A program made the position numbers and the translations under genes. A stretch of 64,000 bases of DNA, from positions 62,001 to 126,000 of the forward strand of contig UCMT01000024.1 in NCBI GenBank assembly GCA_900473795.1, given 5' to 3'. The notes beneath the pieces were generated by a model. The model had not been told where the DNA came from. It was given only the letters and a program-made list of their open reading frames with translations, and did not search any database. Origin of the DNA: Hyphomicrobiales bacterium (lineage in GTDB: Bacteria; Pseudomonadota; Alphaproteobacteria; Rhizobiales; Rhizobiaceae). How positions within the stretch are numbered: the first letter of the stretch is position 1; each line of letters begins with the position of its first letter. This document shows positions 51,801 through 59,693 of this stretch, in pieces.

Positions 51801-52337
51801 GACCGCATTTCCCGCGTCCTCAATCACGCCGTCGATCTGCAATCCAAGCCCGGCACGGGTACGCGCTTCCGCGTGACCATGCCGATCGACCGCACCACCG
51901 GCACCGTCAAGACCACCGCTGCGGCATCGGTTGGAACCGCCGAACCGCTCCATGGCCTGCGTGTCCTGTGCATCGACAACGAGGCGCAGATCGTCGAAGG
52001 CATGAAACTGTTGCTCGAGGGCTGGGGCTGCACGGTCACCACCGCGCTGTCGCTTGCTGCCTGGCAGGCCGATCCGACCAATCTCGCCCAGCATCCGGAC
52101 GCAATCATCGCCGACTACCACCTCGACAAGGCGACCGGCATCGACGCGATCCGGGCGATCCGCGACCATTTCGCCATTGCCATCCCCGCCCTGCTCGTCA
52201 CCGCCGACCGCTCGCCGGAAGTCCGCGCCGCCGCCGAGCGAGACAGCGTCGCGCTGCAAAACAAGCCGGTTCGCCCGGCCTCGATGCGAGCCTGGCTGAC
52301 GCAGCTTTCGGTATCGATGAAGGCGGCAGCGGAGTAG
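48843..52337 (+). CDS. Hybrid histidine kinase with sodium:solute symporter-like sensor
   Basis: A 1164-residue membrane sensor. Residues 1 to about 520 are a PutP-like sodium:solute symporter domain with 12-13 helices, followed by a linker, a PAS domain (QGIAVFDSSNNLIIWNRRFR) and a coiled coil. Then come a histidine kinase core with the phosphoacceptor in FFAAAGHDILQPLNAARLY and the ATP lid GLGLGLSIVDRISRV, and a C-terminal receiver domain with Asp in IIADYHLD. NahK/ErcS-type kinases share this layout. A short GGAGGAGG box precedes the ATG at 48843. The LuxR-type regulator encoded convergently at 52712-53359 is the likely partner. Confidence 0.92.
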   Translation: MLSGSIIFAAAFAYLLLLFAVASYGDRKARSAPAGKGRPLVYALSLAIYCTSWTYFGGVGLAAERGLEFTGIYIGPILMFTLGLPVIRRIIALAKSERLTSVADFVAARYGKNPVVAAIVALISLIGAIPYIALQLKAVSSSVSSMVDTSGYGIGAGQNFIDLPLLVTLFLACFAIVFGTRHTDATEHQDGLILAIAMESVVKLLALVTAGLYVVFFLFDGPSDLWVKALANEQVMTALHYQTPLPRWILLVVLSAFAIIMLPRQFHVTVVENRTEKDLRTAGILFPVYLIAINLFVLPVAIAGILTFAGSGEADLYLLTLPLAADQPVLTLITFIGGFSAATAMVIVASVALSIMISNDIVMPVFLRRNLMGRGGFQNVAGTLLNVRRTAIFAVLLLGYGYYRSADMSAGLASLGLLSFAAISQMAPALFGGLLWRQANARGAIAGMTLGFLVWAYLLFLPSLGGPDNSHVATTVLGFLFPFTAIFSGPAADPLVNASALSLLVNGIAYVIGSLTRAPKPLERLQAGVFIRRKSRSEKAFRGRKTKITVLDLKTTIARYLGDERMRRSFQTYERQSGRWLEDHQPADMALVHFSEQLLGSAIGSSSARLVLSLVLQRMDDTSSDTAWLLDQASEALQYNQDMLQTALSQMDQGIAVFDSSNNLIIWNRRFRQLLDLPESAGQVGFPLAEIVSMLSKRGDIRKEDEKALVANFLTLDKPFLLELSGGERIIEVRTNAMPDKGIVTTYTDITQRVAADMALKQANETLELRVAERTGELTRVNREVAEARAAAEEANIGKTRFFAAAGHDILQPLNAARLYSSSLVERLGDSENSVLVQNIDSSLESVESILGAVLDISRLDTGAMKPRLQTVPLNDLLRRIETDFAPVARAANLKLTVMPTSLSVRTDPNLLRRLIQNLVSNAIKYTPRGKVLVGVRREGGNAVIQVLDSGIGIPASKFRTVFKEFARLDEGAKTASGLGLGLSIVDRISRVLNHAVDLQSKPGTGTRFRVTMPIDRTTGTVKTTAAASVGTAEPLHGLRVLCIDNEAQIVEGMKLLLEGWGCTVTTALSLAAWQADPTNLAQHPDAIIADYHLDKATGIDAIRAIRDHFAIAIPALLVTADRSPEVRAAAERDSVALQNKPVRPASMRAWLTQLSVSMKAAAE

Positions 52338-52433
52338 ATGGAGAGATTTTGCCGAACAGTCTGGTCCGCCCCTTTATTGTCCTCGCCGGCATGGCCTATT
52401 GCCGCACCAGAAATTCGGCTCTAATACCGCGCG

Positions 52434-52649
52434 ATGGAAACCGTAGCTGCCATAGTGGAACTTGGAGCCGCCATAACCGTCTTGGCCTTCGCCGCCTTTT
52501 GCGGGTCGATTGGCGCACGAAGAGCGAAATCCACCGGGCGTAGCGCTCTCTTCTGGGCCGTTTTCTGTTTTGGTTCAGGTCCGTTTGGCGTTGCCGCTTT
52601 GTGGCTCCTCGACGTGAGCTTCACAGACGGTCGGCATCGTGGTGAGTAA
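52434..52649 (+). CDS. Small hypothetical membrane protein
   Basis: A 71-residue frame in the gap between the kinase and regulator genes. It has two hydrophobic stretches (IVELGAAITVLAFAAFCG and LFWAVFCFGSGPFGVAAL) separated by a basic loop, so it could be a two-helix membrane protein. No strong ribosome site precedes the ATG. Unrecognised family; may be spurious. Confidence 0.4.
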   Translation: METVAAIVELGAAITVLAFAAFCGSIGARRAKSTGRSALFWAVFCFGSGPFGVAALWLLDVSFTDGRHRGE

Positions 52650-52711
52650 TAGATGGCTCAGCTCCGCGACTGGCCCCGCACGTATCCGTGCTCAAGTCAG
52701 CAATAGCAATT

Positions 52712-53359
52712 TCAAGCAGCCACAGCCGCGATCTTCCCCAGTTGGATCACCGCCTGCGTACGGCTATCGACGTTGAGCTTGAGCAAGATCGCCGAGACAT
52801 GTGCCTTGATCGTCGCCTCGGAGACACCGAGTTCGTAGGCGATCTGCTTGTTGAGCAGGCCTTCGGCGAGCATGCCCAGCACGCGCGATTGCTGCGGCGT
52901 CAGCGTCTGCAGCCGATGCAGAAGATCCGCCACCTCCGGCTCGTGCTCCATGCCGCGCTGGAAGCCGGGCGGGGTGAAGATGTCGCCGGCCATGACCGTT
53001 TCGATGCCGTGGCGGATTTCGTCGATGCCGGCGGATTTCGACAGGAAGCCGGAGGCCCCGAGTTCCAGCGCGCGCTGGATCGTCGCCGGATCGTCATGGG
53101 CGGAGACGATCATCACCGGCAGGCTCTGGAATTCGGCGCGAAGCGCGATCAGGCCCGACAGGCCGCTGACACCGGGCATGGTGAGATCGAGCAGCATGAG
53201 GTCGGCGGAGACGTTGTCGATCGCCGCCTGGCGCGCCGCCGTGAAGTCACCCGCCTCGATGACGGTCGGATTGCCGGCCATGCCGGTCAGCGCCTGGCGC
53301 ATGGCGCCGCGAAACAGCGGGTGGTCGTCCGCAATGATGATGGTCAAGCCTGACGTCAT
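52712..53359 (-). CDS. LuxR/NarL-family response regulator
   Basis: A 215-residue regulator with an N-terminal receiver domain (IIIADDHPLF; phospho-Asp in LMLLDLTMPGVSG; Lys in GFLSKS) and a C-terminal LuxR helix-turn-helix (LTPQQSRVLGMLAEGLLN). The ATG at 53359 follows GGGAGG. Convergent with the symporter-type hybrid kinase, its probable partner; together they resemble NahK/ErcS with an ErdR/EraR-type regulator that controls carbon metabolism in other species. Confidence 0.9.
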   Translation of the reverse strand: MTSGLTIIIADDHPLFRGAMRQALTGMAGNPTVIEAGDFTAARQAAIDNVSADLMLLDLTMPGVSGLSGLIALRAEFQSLPVMIVSAHDDPATIQRALELGASGFLSKSAGIDEIRHGIETVMAGDIFTPPGFQRGMEHEPEVADLLHRLQTLTPQQSRVLGMLAEGLLNKQIAYELGVSEATIKAHVSAILLKLNVDSRTQAVIQLGKIAAVAA

Positions 53360-53439
53360 GACGCTCCCTCCCAAGAGCTCCGCGCGGTGGCCAAATCCTC
53401 CCATTCGCCGCCGCGCCGCATGGATCGTCCGGGATCCGG

Positions 53440-53865
53440 TCAGGTCTTCTGAGGCACGCTCTCCGTGCCGTCGGACTCGCGTTCCAGATCCTTCACAATT
53501 CCCATGAAACTGCGCATCATTCTTTCCATGATGCTCATCGTCTGGTCAATCTCTTCCTTCGTCGGAAGCCGTGGTTTCAGCGCGGTTTGCCCCTCGCCGA
53601 CCGCTTTTTCCAGGCTTTCGATGCGTTTGGTCAAGAGATCAAGCTCCAGTTCGAAGGCGGTGCGTTCGTCGGCCGCCATCCGGCAGACCATTTCGCCATT
53701 GCCCTCGTGGCAAAGCGATACTTCGCCCGTCTGGGTATCCAGTCGCGCAATGCCGCTGTCAGTCTTCTGCATGGCGTAGCGTCCCGGCGCCGGCGCCTGG
53801 GCGAAAGCCGCGATGGCCGCAAGGACCCCGCCCAGAGCCAGGACCGGTATCAGTAACCTGTTCAT
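53440..53865 (-). CDS. Exported coiled-coil hypothetical protein
   Basis: A 141-residue protein with a signal peptide (LLIPVLALGGVLAAIAAFAQA) and a later coiled-coil helix (LELDLLTKRIESLEKAV, then MSIMERMMRSFMGIV). A CxxEGNGEMVC-type cysteine pair (LCHEGNGEMVCR) may form a disulfide. The ATG at 53865 has GGGAG upstream. It is likely periplasmic; the family is not recognised by name. Confidence 0.65.
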   Translation of the reverse strand: MNRLLIPVLALGGVLAAIAAFAQAPAPGRYAMQKTDSGIARLDTQTGEVSLCHEGNGEMVCRMAADERTAFELELDLLTKRIESLEKAVGEGQTALKPRLPTKEEIDQTMSIMERMMRSFMGIVKDLERESDGTESVPQKT

Positions 53866-53979
53866 CGCAATCTCCCTATCAGCCGAAAATCCGGGATCGA
53901 ACCCGCTTGCCGGTGGACTTTCGCACAGGATTGCGGCAATCCCGCAAAACACAGTGTCCAATCTCCAGGAAACGGCGGC

Positions 53980-54327
53980 ATGAGCAGCATTATCTACAAA
54001 ATTGTCCCGGCGACTCTATGGCAGGATGCGCTCAACAGTGGAGAATTCAAGGGTGCCTCGATCGATCTGACGGATGGCTACATTCATTTGTCGACGGCCG
54101 AGCAGGCACCGGGAACCGCCGCCCGCTATTTTGCCGAACAGGAAGGCCTTCTGCTTGTTGCGATCGATGCCGAAAAGCTCGGCGACAAGCTGGTCTATGA
54201 GGCCTCGCCTGGCGGCACGCCGTTTCCGCATCTCTATGCCCCGCTGTCCTTCGATGCGGTCCTCTGGGCAAAGCCGCTGCCGCTCGGTGCTGACGGCGCC
54301 CATCTCTTTCCGGAGCTTGACCGATGA
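53980..54327 (+). CDS. DUF952-family protein
   Basis: A 115-residue cytosolic protein matching DUF952: IIYKIVPATLWQDALNSGEF, DGYIHLSTAEQ, and FPHLYAPLSFDAV. The function of the family is not established. It overlaps pyrD by ATGA, so the two are co-translated; the same pairing is often seen in related bacteria, as far as I recall. Confidence 0.82.
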   Translation: MSSIIYKIVPATLWQDALNSGEFKGASIDLTDGYIHLSTAEQAPGTAARYFAEQEGLLLVAIDAEKLGDKLVYEASPGGTPFPHLYAPLSFDAVLWAKPLPLGADGAHLFPELDR

Positions 54328-55409
54328 TCGATGCCTTCCAGTCGCTCGCCCGCCGCGGCCTCTTCCTGCTTGATCCAGAAGCCGCCCACGGGCTTTCCAT
54401 CAAGGCGCTGAAAACCGGCCTCGTGCCCGCCTGCGCCGCGCGCGCCGATCCGCGGCTGGCGCAGACCGTCGCCGGCCTTACCTTTGCCAACCCGCTCGGC
54501 ATGGCGGCCGGCTATGACAAGAACGCCGAAGTTCCGGAGGCGCTGCTCAGGCTCGGTTTCGGCTTCACCGAGATCGGCACCGTGACGCCGAAGCCGCAGG
54601 CCGGTAACGACAAGCCGCGTATCTTCCGTCTGGTCGAGGATGACGCCGTCATCAATCGTCTCGGCTTCAACAATGAAGGCCATCAGGCCGCGCTGACCCG
54701 GCTTGGCGGCTGCGCGCGCGATGCGATGGTCGGCGTCAACATCGGCGCCAACAAGGACAGTGCCGACCGCATCGCTGATTACGTCACCGGCATCCGCACC
54801 TTTTACGGTGTCGCCCGCTATTTCACCGCCAATATCTCCTCCCCCAACACGCCCGGCCTGCGCGACCTGCAGGCCCGCGAAAGCCTCGCGGCCCTCTTGT
54901 CGGCCGTGCTCGCGGCCCGCGACGACGAGGCCGCAAAGACGGGAAGGCGCATACCGGTGTTCCTCAAGATCGCGCCGGATCTCACCGAAGAAGGCATGGA
55001 CGACATTGCGGCCCAAGCCCTGTCGCACGCTCTCGACGGGCTGATCGTCTCCAACACGACGCTGGCGCGCGACGGCCTGAAGGATCAACGCCAGGCCAAG
55101 GAAAGCGGCGGTCTTTCCGGCAAGCCGCTGTTTGAAAAATCGACGATCGTGCTTGCCAAGATGCGCCAGCGTGTCGGCCCCGATCTGCCGATCATCGGCG
55201 TCGGCGGCGTTTCCTCGGCGGAAACGGCGGCGGAAAAAATCCGCGCCGGCGCCAACCTCGTCCAGCTCTATTCCTGCATGGTCTATGAAGGCCCATCGCT
55301 GCCGGGCAGGATCGTCCGCGGCCTGTCGCAACTCTGCGACCGCGAAAAACTGGCTTCAATCAGCGATATCCGCGGCAGCAGGACGGATTACTGGGCTGCC
55401 AGGGCATGA
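54324..55409 (+). CDS. pyrD: Quinone-dependent dihydroorotate dehydrogenase (class 2)
   Basis: A 361-residue membrane-associated flavoprotein of pyrimidine synthesis, oxidising dihydroorotate with quinone. The N-terminal helical extension of class 2 enzymes is present. FMN-site motifs are NPLGMAAGYDKNAE, NRLGFNNEG, VNIGANKD, ANISSPNTPGLRDLQ and VGGVSS. Its stop codon lies inside a palindromic repeat (55402-55450). Confidence 0.96.
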   Translation: MIDAFQSLARRGLFLLDPEAAHGLSIKALKTGLVPACAARADPRLAQTVAGLTFANPLGMAAGYDKNAEVPEALLRLGFGFTEIGTVTPKPQAGNDKPRIFRLVEDDAVINRLGFNNEGHQAALTRLGGCARDAMVGVNIGANKDSADRIADYVTGIRTFYGVARYFTANISSPNTPGLRDLQARESLAALLSAVLAARDDEAAKTGRRIPVFLKIAPDLTEEGMDDIAAQALSHALDGLIVSNTTLARDGLKDQRQAKESGGLSGKPLFEKSTIVLAKMRQRVGPDLPIIGVGGVSSAETAAEKIRAGANLVQLYSCMVYEGPSLPGRIVRGLSQLCDREKLASISDIRGSRTDYWAARA

Positions 55410-55450
55410 TGCCGAAAAGTGTGACGCGGTTTTCGGGTCACATCATGCCC
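55402..55450. repeat. Rhizobiales-type palindromic repeat between convergent pyrD and MATE gene
   Basis: GGGCATGATG (55402-55411) pairs with CATCATGCCC (55441-55450), and inside CCGAAAA pairs with TTTTCGG. This is the form of a short repeat widely seen in rhizobial genomes (CATGAT...CCGAAAA...TTTTCGG...ATCATG). It overlaps the pyrD stop and touches the MATE stop at 55451, so it probably acts as a bidirectional terminator. Confidence 0.75.
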
Positions 55451-56809
55451 TTATAGAAAGGTCTGAGCCGAGCGGCGCGGCACGAGCGCCATCAGGAAAA
55501 GGCCGCGAAACAGCAGGAACAGGTTGAGCGACGCCCAGAGCCCGTGATTGCCGAAGGCCGGCACCAGCAGACAGAGGGCGACGGCATAGCCGGCGAAGGC
55601 TGCAAGCATCATGTTGCGCATGTCGCGCGACCAGGTGGCGCCGATGAAGACGCCGTCCATCAGGAAGGCGAGCGCGCCCGTCATCGCCGTGATCGCCGCC
55701 CAGGGCATGTAGACATAGGCTTCCGCCCGCACATCTTCCGCCGTCGTCAACAGGTCGACCAGCCAGTCACCGAAAAGCAAAAAGACGCTGGTGGTGAAGC
55801 CGGCCAGCGCGAGGGACCAGATCGCCGTCATCCTCAAGGCCCTGTCGAAGGCCGGCCGGAAGCGGGCGCCGATCGCGCGGCCCGTCAGCTGTTCAGCGGC
55901 ATTGGCAAGCCCGTCGAGATAATAGCCGGCGACAAGGAAGATCGTCATCAGCACGGCATTGGCAGCCAGCGTCAACGGCCCGAGCGACGTACCGATGCGC
56001 GTCATCAGCGTAAAGGCGGCAAGAAGCACGAAAGAGCGGATCATGATGTCGCGGTTGAGTCCGAACAGCGGTTTCAAACGGTTGCGGGCCATGATCGTTT
56101 CCCAGCTCGGCGAAACCGTGCGGTCGAAGCGGCCATAAACGACTGCGAACCCGACGATCGCACCGACCGCCTCGCCCGCCACCGTCGCCAGAGCCACGCC
56201 CATCACGCCCCAGCCGAGGTAAAGCCCGAGAAAGATGCACAAGACGATGTTGATGCCGTTGATCAGCGTCTGCAGTACAAGTCCCGTCGTCCCCTGCCCG
56301 CGCCCGAGCACGTAGCCGAGGATGGTGTAGTTGGCTAGTGCTGCGGGACCGGAAAGGATGCGACAGAGGAAATAGGTGCGCGTCACGGCCGCCACCTCCG
56401 GCCCCGGCGCCATCAGCCACAATCCGAGGGTCAGCAGTAGCGGCGACAGCAGGACGATAGCGGTGCCGCAGACCACAGCGATGATCAGGGAACGCCAGAA
56501 AACGGCCTGCTCTTCCGTCTTGTCGCCGCGCCCGAAGGCCTGGGCGACAAGGCCGGTCGTGGCCGAGCGCAGGAAATTGAAGGTGGCAAACAGAAGGTCG
56601 AAGAGGATGGCGCCGACCGCAAGGCCGGCAAGCAGCGTCGCCTGCCCCATATGCCCGACGACGGCCGTATCGACCAGGCCAAGCAGCGGGGTCGTCAGGA
56701 AGCCCAGCGTCATCGGCACCGCGATCGACAGGATCAGCCGATTGGTGACGAGAAAGGGTCCCGCCCCGTGGATGTTTTCGCCGATATCGGTCGTCTGCGC
56801 TGCCGTCAT
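55451..56809 (-). CDS. MATE-family efflux transporter (DinF-like)
   Basis: A 452-residue inner-membrane exporter with 12 predicted helices in two related halves; the N-terminal part (SIAVPMTLGFLTTPLLGLVD) is typical of MatE domains. It uses ion gradients to export cationic compounds. No neighbouring regulator is present. Its closest group looks like DinF rather than NorM, judged only from pattern. Confidence 0.9.
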   Translation of the reverse strand: MTAAQTTDIGENIHGAGPFLVTNRLILSIAVPMTLGFLTTPLLGLVDTAVVGHMGQATLLAGLAVGAILFDLLFATFNFLRSATTGLVAQAFGRGDKTEEQAVFWRSLIIAVVCGTAIVLLSPLLLTLGLWLMAPGPEVAAVTRTYFLCRILSGPAALANYTILGYVLGRGQGTTGLVLQTLINGINIVLCIFLGLYLGWGVMGVALATVAGEAVGAIVGFAVVYGRFDRTVSPSWETIMARNRLKPLFGLNRDIMIRSFVLLAAFTLMTRIGTSLGPLTLAANAVLMTIFLVAGYYLDGLANAAEQLTGRAIGARFRPAFDRALRMTAIWSLALAGFTTSVFLLFGDWLVDLLTTAEDVRAEAYVYMPWAAITAMTGALAFLMDGVFIGATWSRDMRNMMLAAFAGYAVALCLLVPAFGNHGLWASLNLFLLFRGLFLMALVPRRSAQTFL

Positions 56810-56849
56810 GCTTTGTCCTCAAGACCAGCCGCGAAACCCAAGAATCAGA

Positions 56850-57353
56850 TCAGGCGGTCGACAGCACCATGGCCCAATAGGGCTGGTTTCCGGAAGCGGG
56901 ATTCCGCATCACCGCGACGCCAAGCCCGCTATAATTCGGGCCGAGCATGTTTTCCAGATGCTTGGGCGAATGATACCAGGCGGCATAGACCTTTTCGGCG
57001 CTGTCCTGGCCCATGGCAATGTTTTCCGCCGCCGGCAGGGCGACGCCCTCGCCCTTCATGCGATCGAGGAAGCTGTCGCCCATGCCGATCAGATGCGACA
57101 TCTTGCCGGCCTTGGCCATGCGGCCCGCCTGCGACAAGGCTGCCTGCGCGGCGGCCGGGTCGCGTGCGAGCGGCTTGAGGCCGTTCTGTTTTCTGAGGTC
57201 GTTGACGTAACCGAGCGTCGCTTCCGTCTGGTCGCTGCCGTTGCCGCTCGGGGCCACCTTGGGCGTGCCGCAACTGGCGAGAAAGCCGAGCGAAAGAAAC
57301 GCTCCAGACCGCAGGAGAGTGCGCCGGGTGGCGAGGAAGTCCTGATCGTGCAT
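56850..57353 (-). CDS. CAP/SCP-domain lipoprotein, Tat-type signal
   Basis: A 167-residue envelope protein with a twin-arginine signal (TRRTLLRSGAFLSLGFLASC) ending in a lipobox-like LASC cysteine, then a CAP (SCP/PR1) domain: NGLKPLARDPAAAQAALSQA, MSHLIGMGDSF, AENIAMGQ and AWYHSPKHLENML with the conserved His and Glu. Bacterial CAP proteins of this type are linked to the cell wall or spores. It follows the small membrane protein upstream by 1 nt. Confidence 0.85.
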   Translation of the reverse strand: MHDQDFLATRRTLLRSGAFLSLGFLASCGTPKVAPSGNGSDQTEATLGYVNDLRKQNGLKPLARDPAAAQAALSQAGRMAKAGKMSHLIGMGDSFLDRMKGEGVALPAAENIAMGQDSAEKVYAAWYHSPKHLENMLGPNYSGLGVAVMRNPASGNQPYWAMVLSTA

Positions 57354-57354
57354 G

Positions 57355-57621
57355 TTACCGCCGGTAATTCAAAACGCGCAGAATGATGAAGACGGGAATG
57401 ACAACGGCGGCGCCGAGCAGCAGGTAGTCTCCGACGCGGCCGAGCGCCGCGAAGCCGGAATGCCAAAGGTCGAGAATGAAATCGCGGGCGGTGTAGAGAA
57501 TGCCATAGGGCGTCCAACCGAAAACCGCCATGACGAAGCCGACGATGACCGACACCACCAGCAGCTTGACGATCACCCGGCCGGGCGTATCGCCCAGAAA
57601 TTTGTTCACTCCATCGGCCAT
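57355..57621 (-). CDS. Small membrane protein (DUF6460-like)
   Basis: An 88-residue protein with two hydrophobic helices (IVKLLVVSVIVGFVMAVFGW and YLLLGAAVVIPVFIILRVL) around a conserved GWTPYGILYTARDFILDLW stretch. The ATG at 57621 is chosen because AGGAGA lies upstream. It looks like the family annotated as DUF6460 in alphaproteobacteria, from memory. It lies just ahead of the CAP lipoprotein and may be co-transcribed. Confidence 0.75.
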   Translation of the reverse strand: MADGVNKFLGDTPGRVIVKLLVVSVIVGFVMAVFGWTPYGILYTARDFILDLWHSGFAALGRVGDYLLLGAAVVIPVFIILRVLNYRR

Positions 57622-57783
57622 GGCCCATGATTCTCCTGTTTTGCCTGACATAAGCCGCCACGGCGTCGCTCGCAAGCCGTGAAGATTGGCGATACCCCTT
57701 GTCGTGCCAATCGCCGCTTGCCATTTTTATCCTCGCACGCGACAAGCGATCAAAGCCCAAGGGCACAATCGAGGCGCAAAAGC

Positions 57784-58728
57784 ATGAACCTCAACCAGCT
57801 TTCCTCCGGCGACCTGATTGCCGACCGTCGCGCCGAATATGCGCATATGCTTGCCGACAGCGGCGACCACACCGGCGCCGCCGACCTGATGTCCCAGGCG
57901 CTGGAGCTTGTTCCCGACTGGGCCGCCGGCTGGTTCCGCCTCGCCGACTATCAGGAGAAATCCGGCCGCAAAGAGGCGGCGGTGACCGCGCTCAAGAAAG
58001 TTCTCGAGCTCAACCCTGAGGATATTTTCGGCGCCGGCCTGAAACTTGCCCTCCTCGGCGGTGCCGAAACGCCGGAGCAGCCGTCGAGCCTCTATGTGGC
58101 GCAACTCTTCGACGACTATGCCGATCGCTTCGACAAGGCGCTGGTCGAGAAGCTCGATTATTCCGTTCCCGCAAAACTCGCCGCCTTGATTGCGGTCGAT
58201 GCGGGCAATGATCGCTTTGCCCATGTCGTCGATCTTGGCTGCGGCACCGGCCTGTTCGGCGAGCGTATCCGCGGCAAGGCGGTTCATCTCGAAGGCTTCG
58301 ATCTCTCTGCCAATATGCTGGCCAAGGCCGAAGACAAAGGCATCTACGACCGGCTTGCGCAGGCCGACCTTTCCCTTCTGCCCGAACGTTCCGGCCTATT
58401 TGCCGAGGGCAAGGCCTCCGGAAACCGCGCCAACCTCGTCAGCGCTGCCGATGTGCTGATGTATCTCGGCAATCTCGACAGCGTCTTCGTCATCGCGTCG
58501 AAGCTGCTTGCCGATGGCGGCCTCTTTGCCTTTTCCGTCGAGGATGGCGGGGAGGAAGGTGATTTCGTTCTCCGCGAATCCCTGCGCTACGCGCATTCGG
58601 AACGCTACATCAGACAGCTTTGCAAGCGCTTTGGGCTCGACATACTCGAAATCCTCAAAACCACCATTCGCAATGATGGCGGAAAACCGGTCTCCGGCAT
58701 TCTCTTCCTTACGCGAAAATCGGCCTGA
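57784..58728 (+). CDS. TPR-containing class I SAM methyltransferase
   Basis: A 314-residue cytosolic protein: residues 1-100 form two TPR-like repeats (AADLMSQALELVPDWAAGWF and VTALKKVLELNPEDIFG), then a methyltransferase fold with VVDLGCGTGLFGERI and acidic strand EGFDLSANMLAKA. The ATG at 57784 precedes the TPR part; an upstream extension is not homologous. The acceptor is unknown. Confidence 0.82.
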   Translation: MNLNQLSSGDLIADRRAEYAHMLADSGDHTGAADLMSQALELVPDWAAGWFRLADYQEKSGRKEAAVTALKKVLELNPEDIFGAGLKLALLGGAETPEQPSSLYVAQLFDDYADRFDKALVEKLDYSVPAKLAALIAVDAGNDRFAHVVDLGCGTGLFGERIRGKAVHLEGFDLSANMLAKAEDKGIYDRLAQADLSLLPERSGLFAEGKASGNRANLVSAADVLMYLGNLDSVFVIASKLLADGGLFAFSVEDGGEEGDFVLRESLRYAHSERYIRQLCKRFGLDILEILKTTIRNDGGKPVSGILFLTRKSA

Positions 58729-58933
58729 GCGAACTTTTCTTGCAAAGTTGGAATAGGTCAGCATTGCTTACATATTTCGCTTGATCGAAACGGCGCAAAT
58801 CCCGATAATTGCTGCATTGCACACAGGCGCTGCGATCGAGAAAACCGCCGGCGCATTGTACTTCATTCTTTCCCGTCATCGCCGTCCGGGCCAGCCCGGC
58901 CGCATGCCCTTTGCCGCCTTCGGAGATCACGCC

Positions 58934-59566
58934 ATGAGCCTTGTCAACGCCCTTGGTTTCTGGAACACCAGCGCAACGCGTCACACGCCGATCGAGGATG
59001 TGCAGGGCATCTTCTCCGGCAGCCTCGTGGCAGCGCTCGGCCTCTATGTGCTCGCCAGCGCCGGGCTTCTGACGGGCAGCACCGCCGGCGTCGCCTTCCT
59101 CCTGCACTATGCGCTGGGCATCAATTTCGGCCTCGCCTTCTTCCTGCTCAACCTGCCGTTCTTCTATCTCTCGTGGAAGCGCCTCGGCATGGCCTTCACG
59201 CTGAAGACCTTCATCGCCATCGGCATCACCTCGCTGCTCACCAACGTCCAGAGCCAGGTGCTGCAGATCGCCAGCATCCACCCGGCCTGGGCAGCGCTTC
59301 TCGGCGGCCTGCTGCTCGGTTTCGGCGTGCTCGCGCTCTACCGCCACCGCGCCAGCCTCGGCGGCGTCGGCATTCTCGGCGTCTATCTGCAGGAACGGTT
59401 CGGCATTCGCGCTGGTCTCGTCCAGCTTGCCATCGATCTTTGCGTGCTGGCCGCCGCCTTCTTCGTCACCCCGCCGCCGGTCGTCGTCTATTCGGTGCTC
59501 GGCGCCGTCGTACTCAACCTGTTTCTCACCATCAATCACCGCGCCGACCGCTATATCGCGCTTTGA
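58934..59566 (+). CDS. YitT-family membrane protein
   Basis: A 210-residue protein with five or six helices, of the YitT/DUF161 family: TPIEDVQGIFSGSLVAALG, STAGVAFLLHYALGINFG, and the closing HRADRYIAL. The ATG at 58934 is preceded by GGAG. A close paralogue lies at 60818-61462. Members are thought to be transporters; the substrate is unknown. It is convergent with an AhpD-like gene, with a palindromic repeat between them. Confidence 0.85.
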   Translation: MSLVNALGFWNTSATRHTPIEDVQGIFSGSLVAALGLYVLASAGLLTGSTAGVAFLLHYALGINFGLAFFLLNLPFFYLSWKRLGMAFTLKTFIAIGITSLLTNVQSQVLQIASIHPAWAALLGGLLLGFGVLALYRHRASLGGVGILGVYLQERFGIRAGLVQLAIDLCVLAAAFFVTPPPVVVYSVLGAVVLNLFLTINHRADRYIAL

Positions 59567-59572
59567 AGACTG

Positions 59573-59682
59573 CCCCTCATCCCGGCTATCGGCCACCTTC
59601 GCCCCCTAGACGGAAGATGGACCAAGCGGCAGCCTCCGTCATCCCCTCTCCCCGCCCGCAGGGAGAGGGCTAGGGTGAGGGG
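59573..59682. repeat. Second copy of the palindromic mosaic repeat
   Basis: Bounded by CCCCTCA and TGAGGGG like the copy at 29766-29875. It contains CCCTCTCCC and GGGAGAGGG as a perfect 9-bp hairpin. It lies 6 nt after the YitT stop and ends in GGGGCGCTTTTTT, so it could terminate the YitT transcript and shield the convergent AhpD-like gene. Its first half differs from the other copy by several bases. Confidence 0.75.
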
Positions 59683-59693
59683 CGCTTTTTTGA

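Noticed and set aside
48996..52259. A 1087-residue minus-strand frame opposite the hybrid kinase
   Set aside because: No domain and an Asp/Arg/Gly-rich composition typical of antisense frames in GC-rich DNA; the plus-strand kinase accounts for the region.
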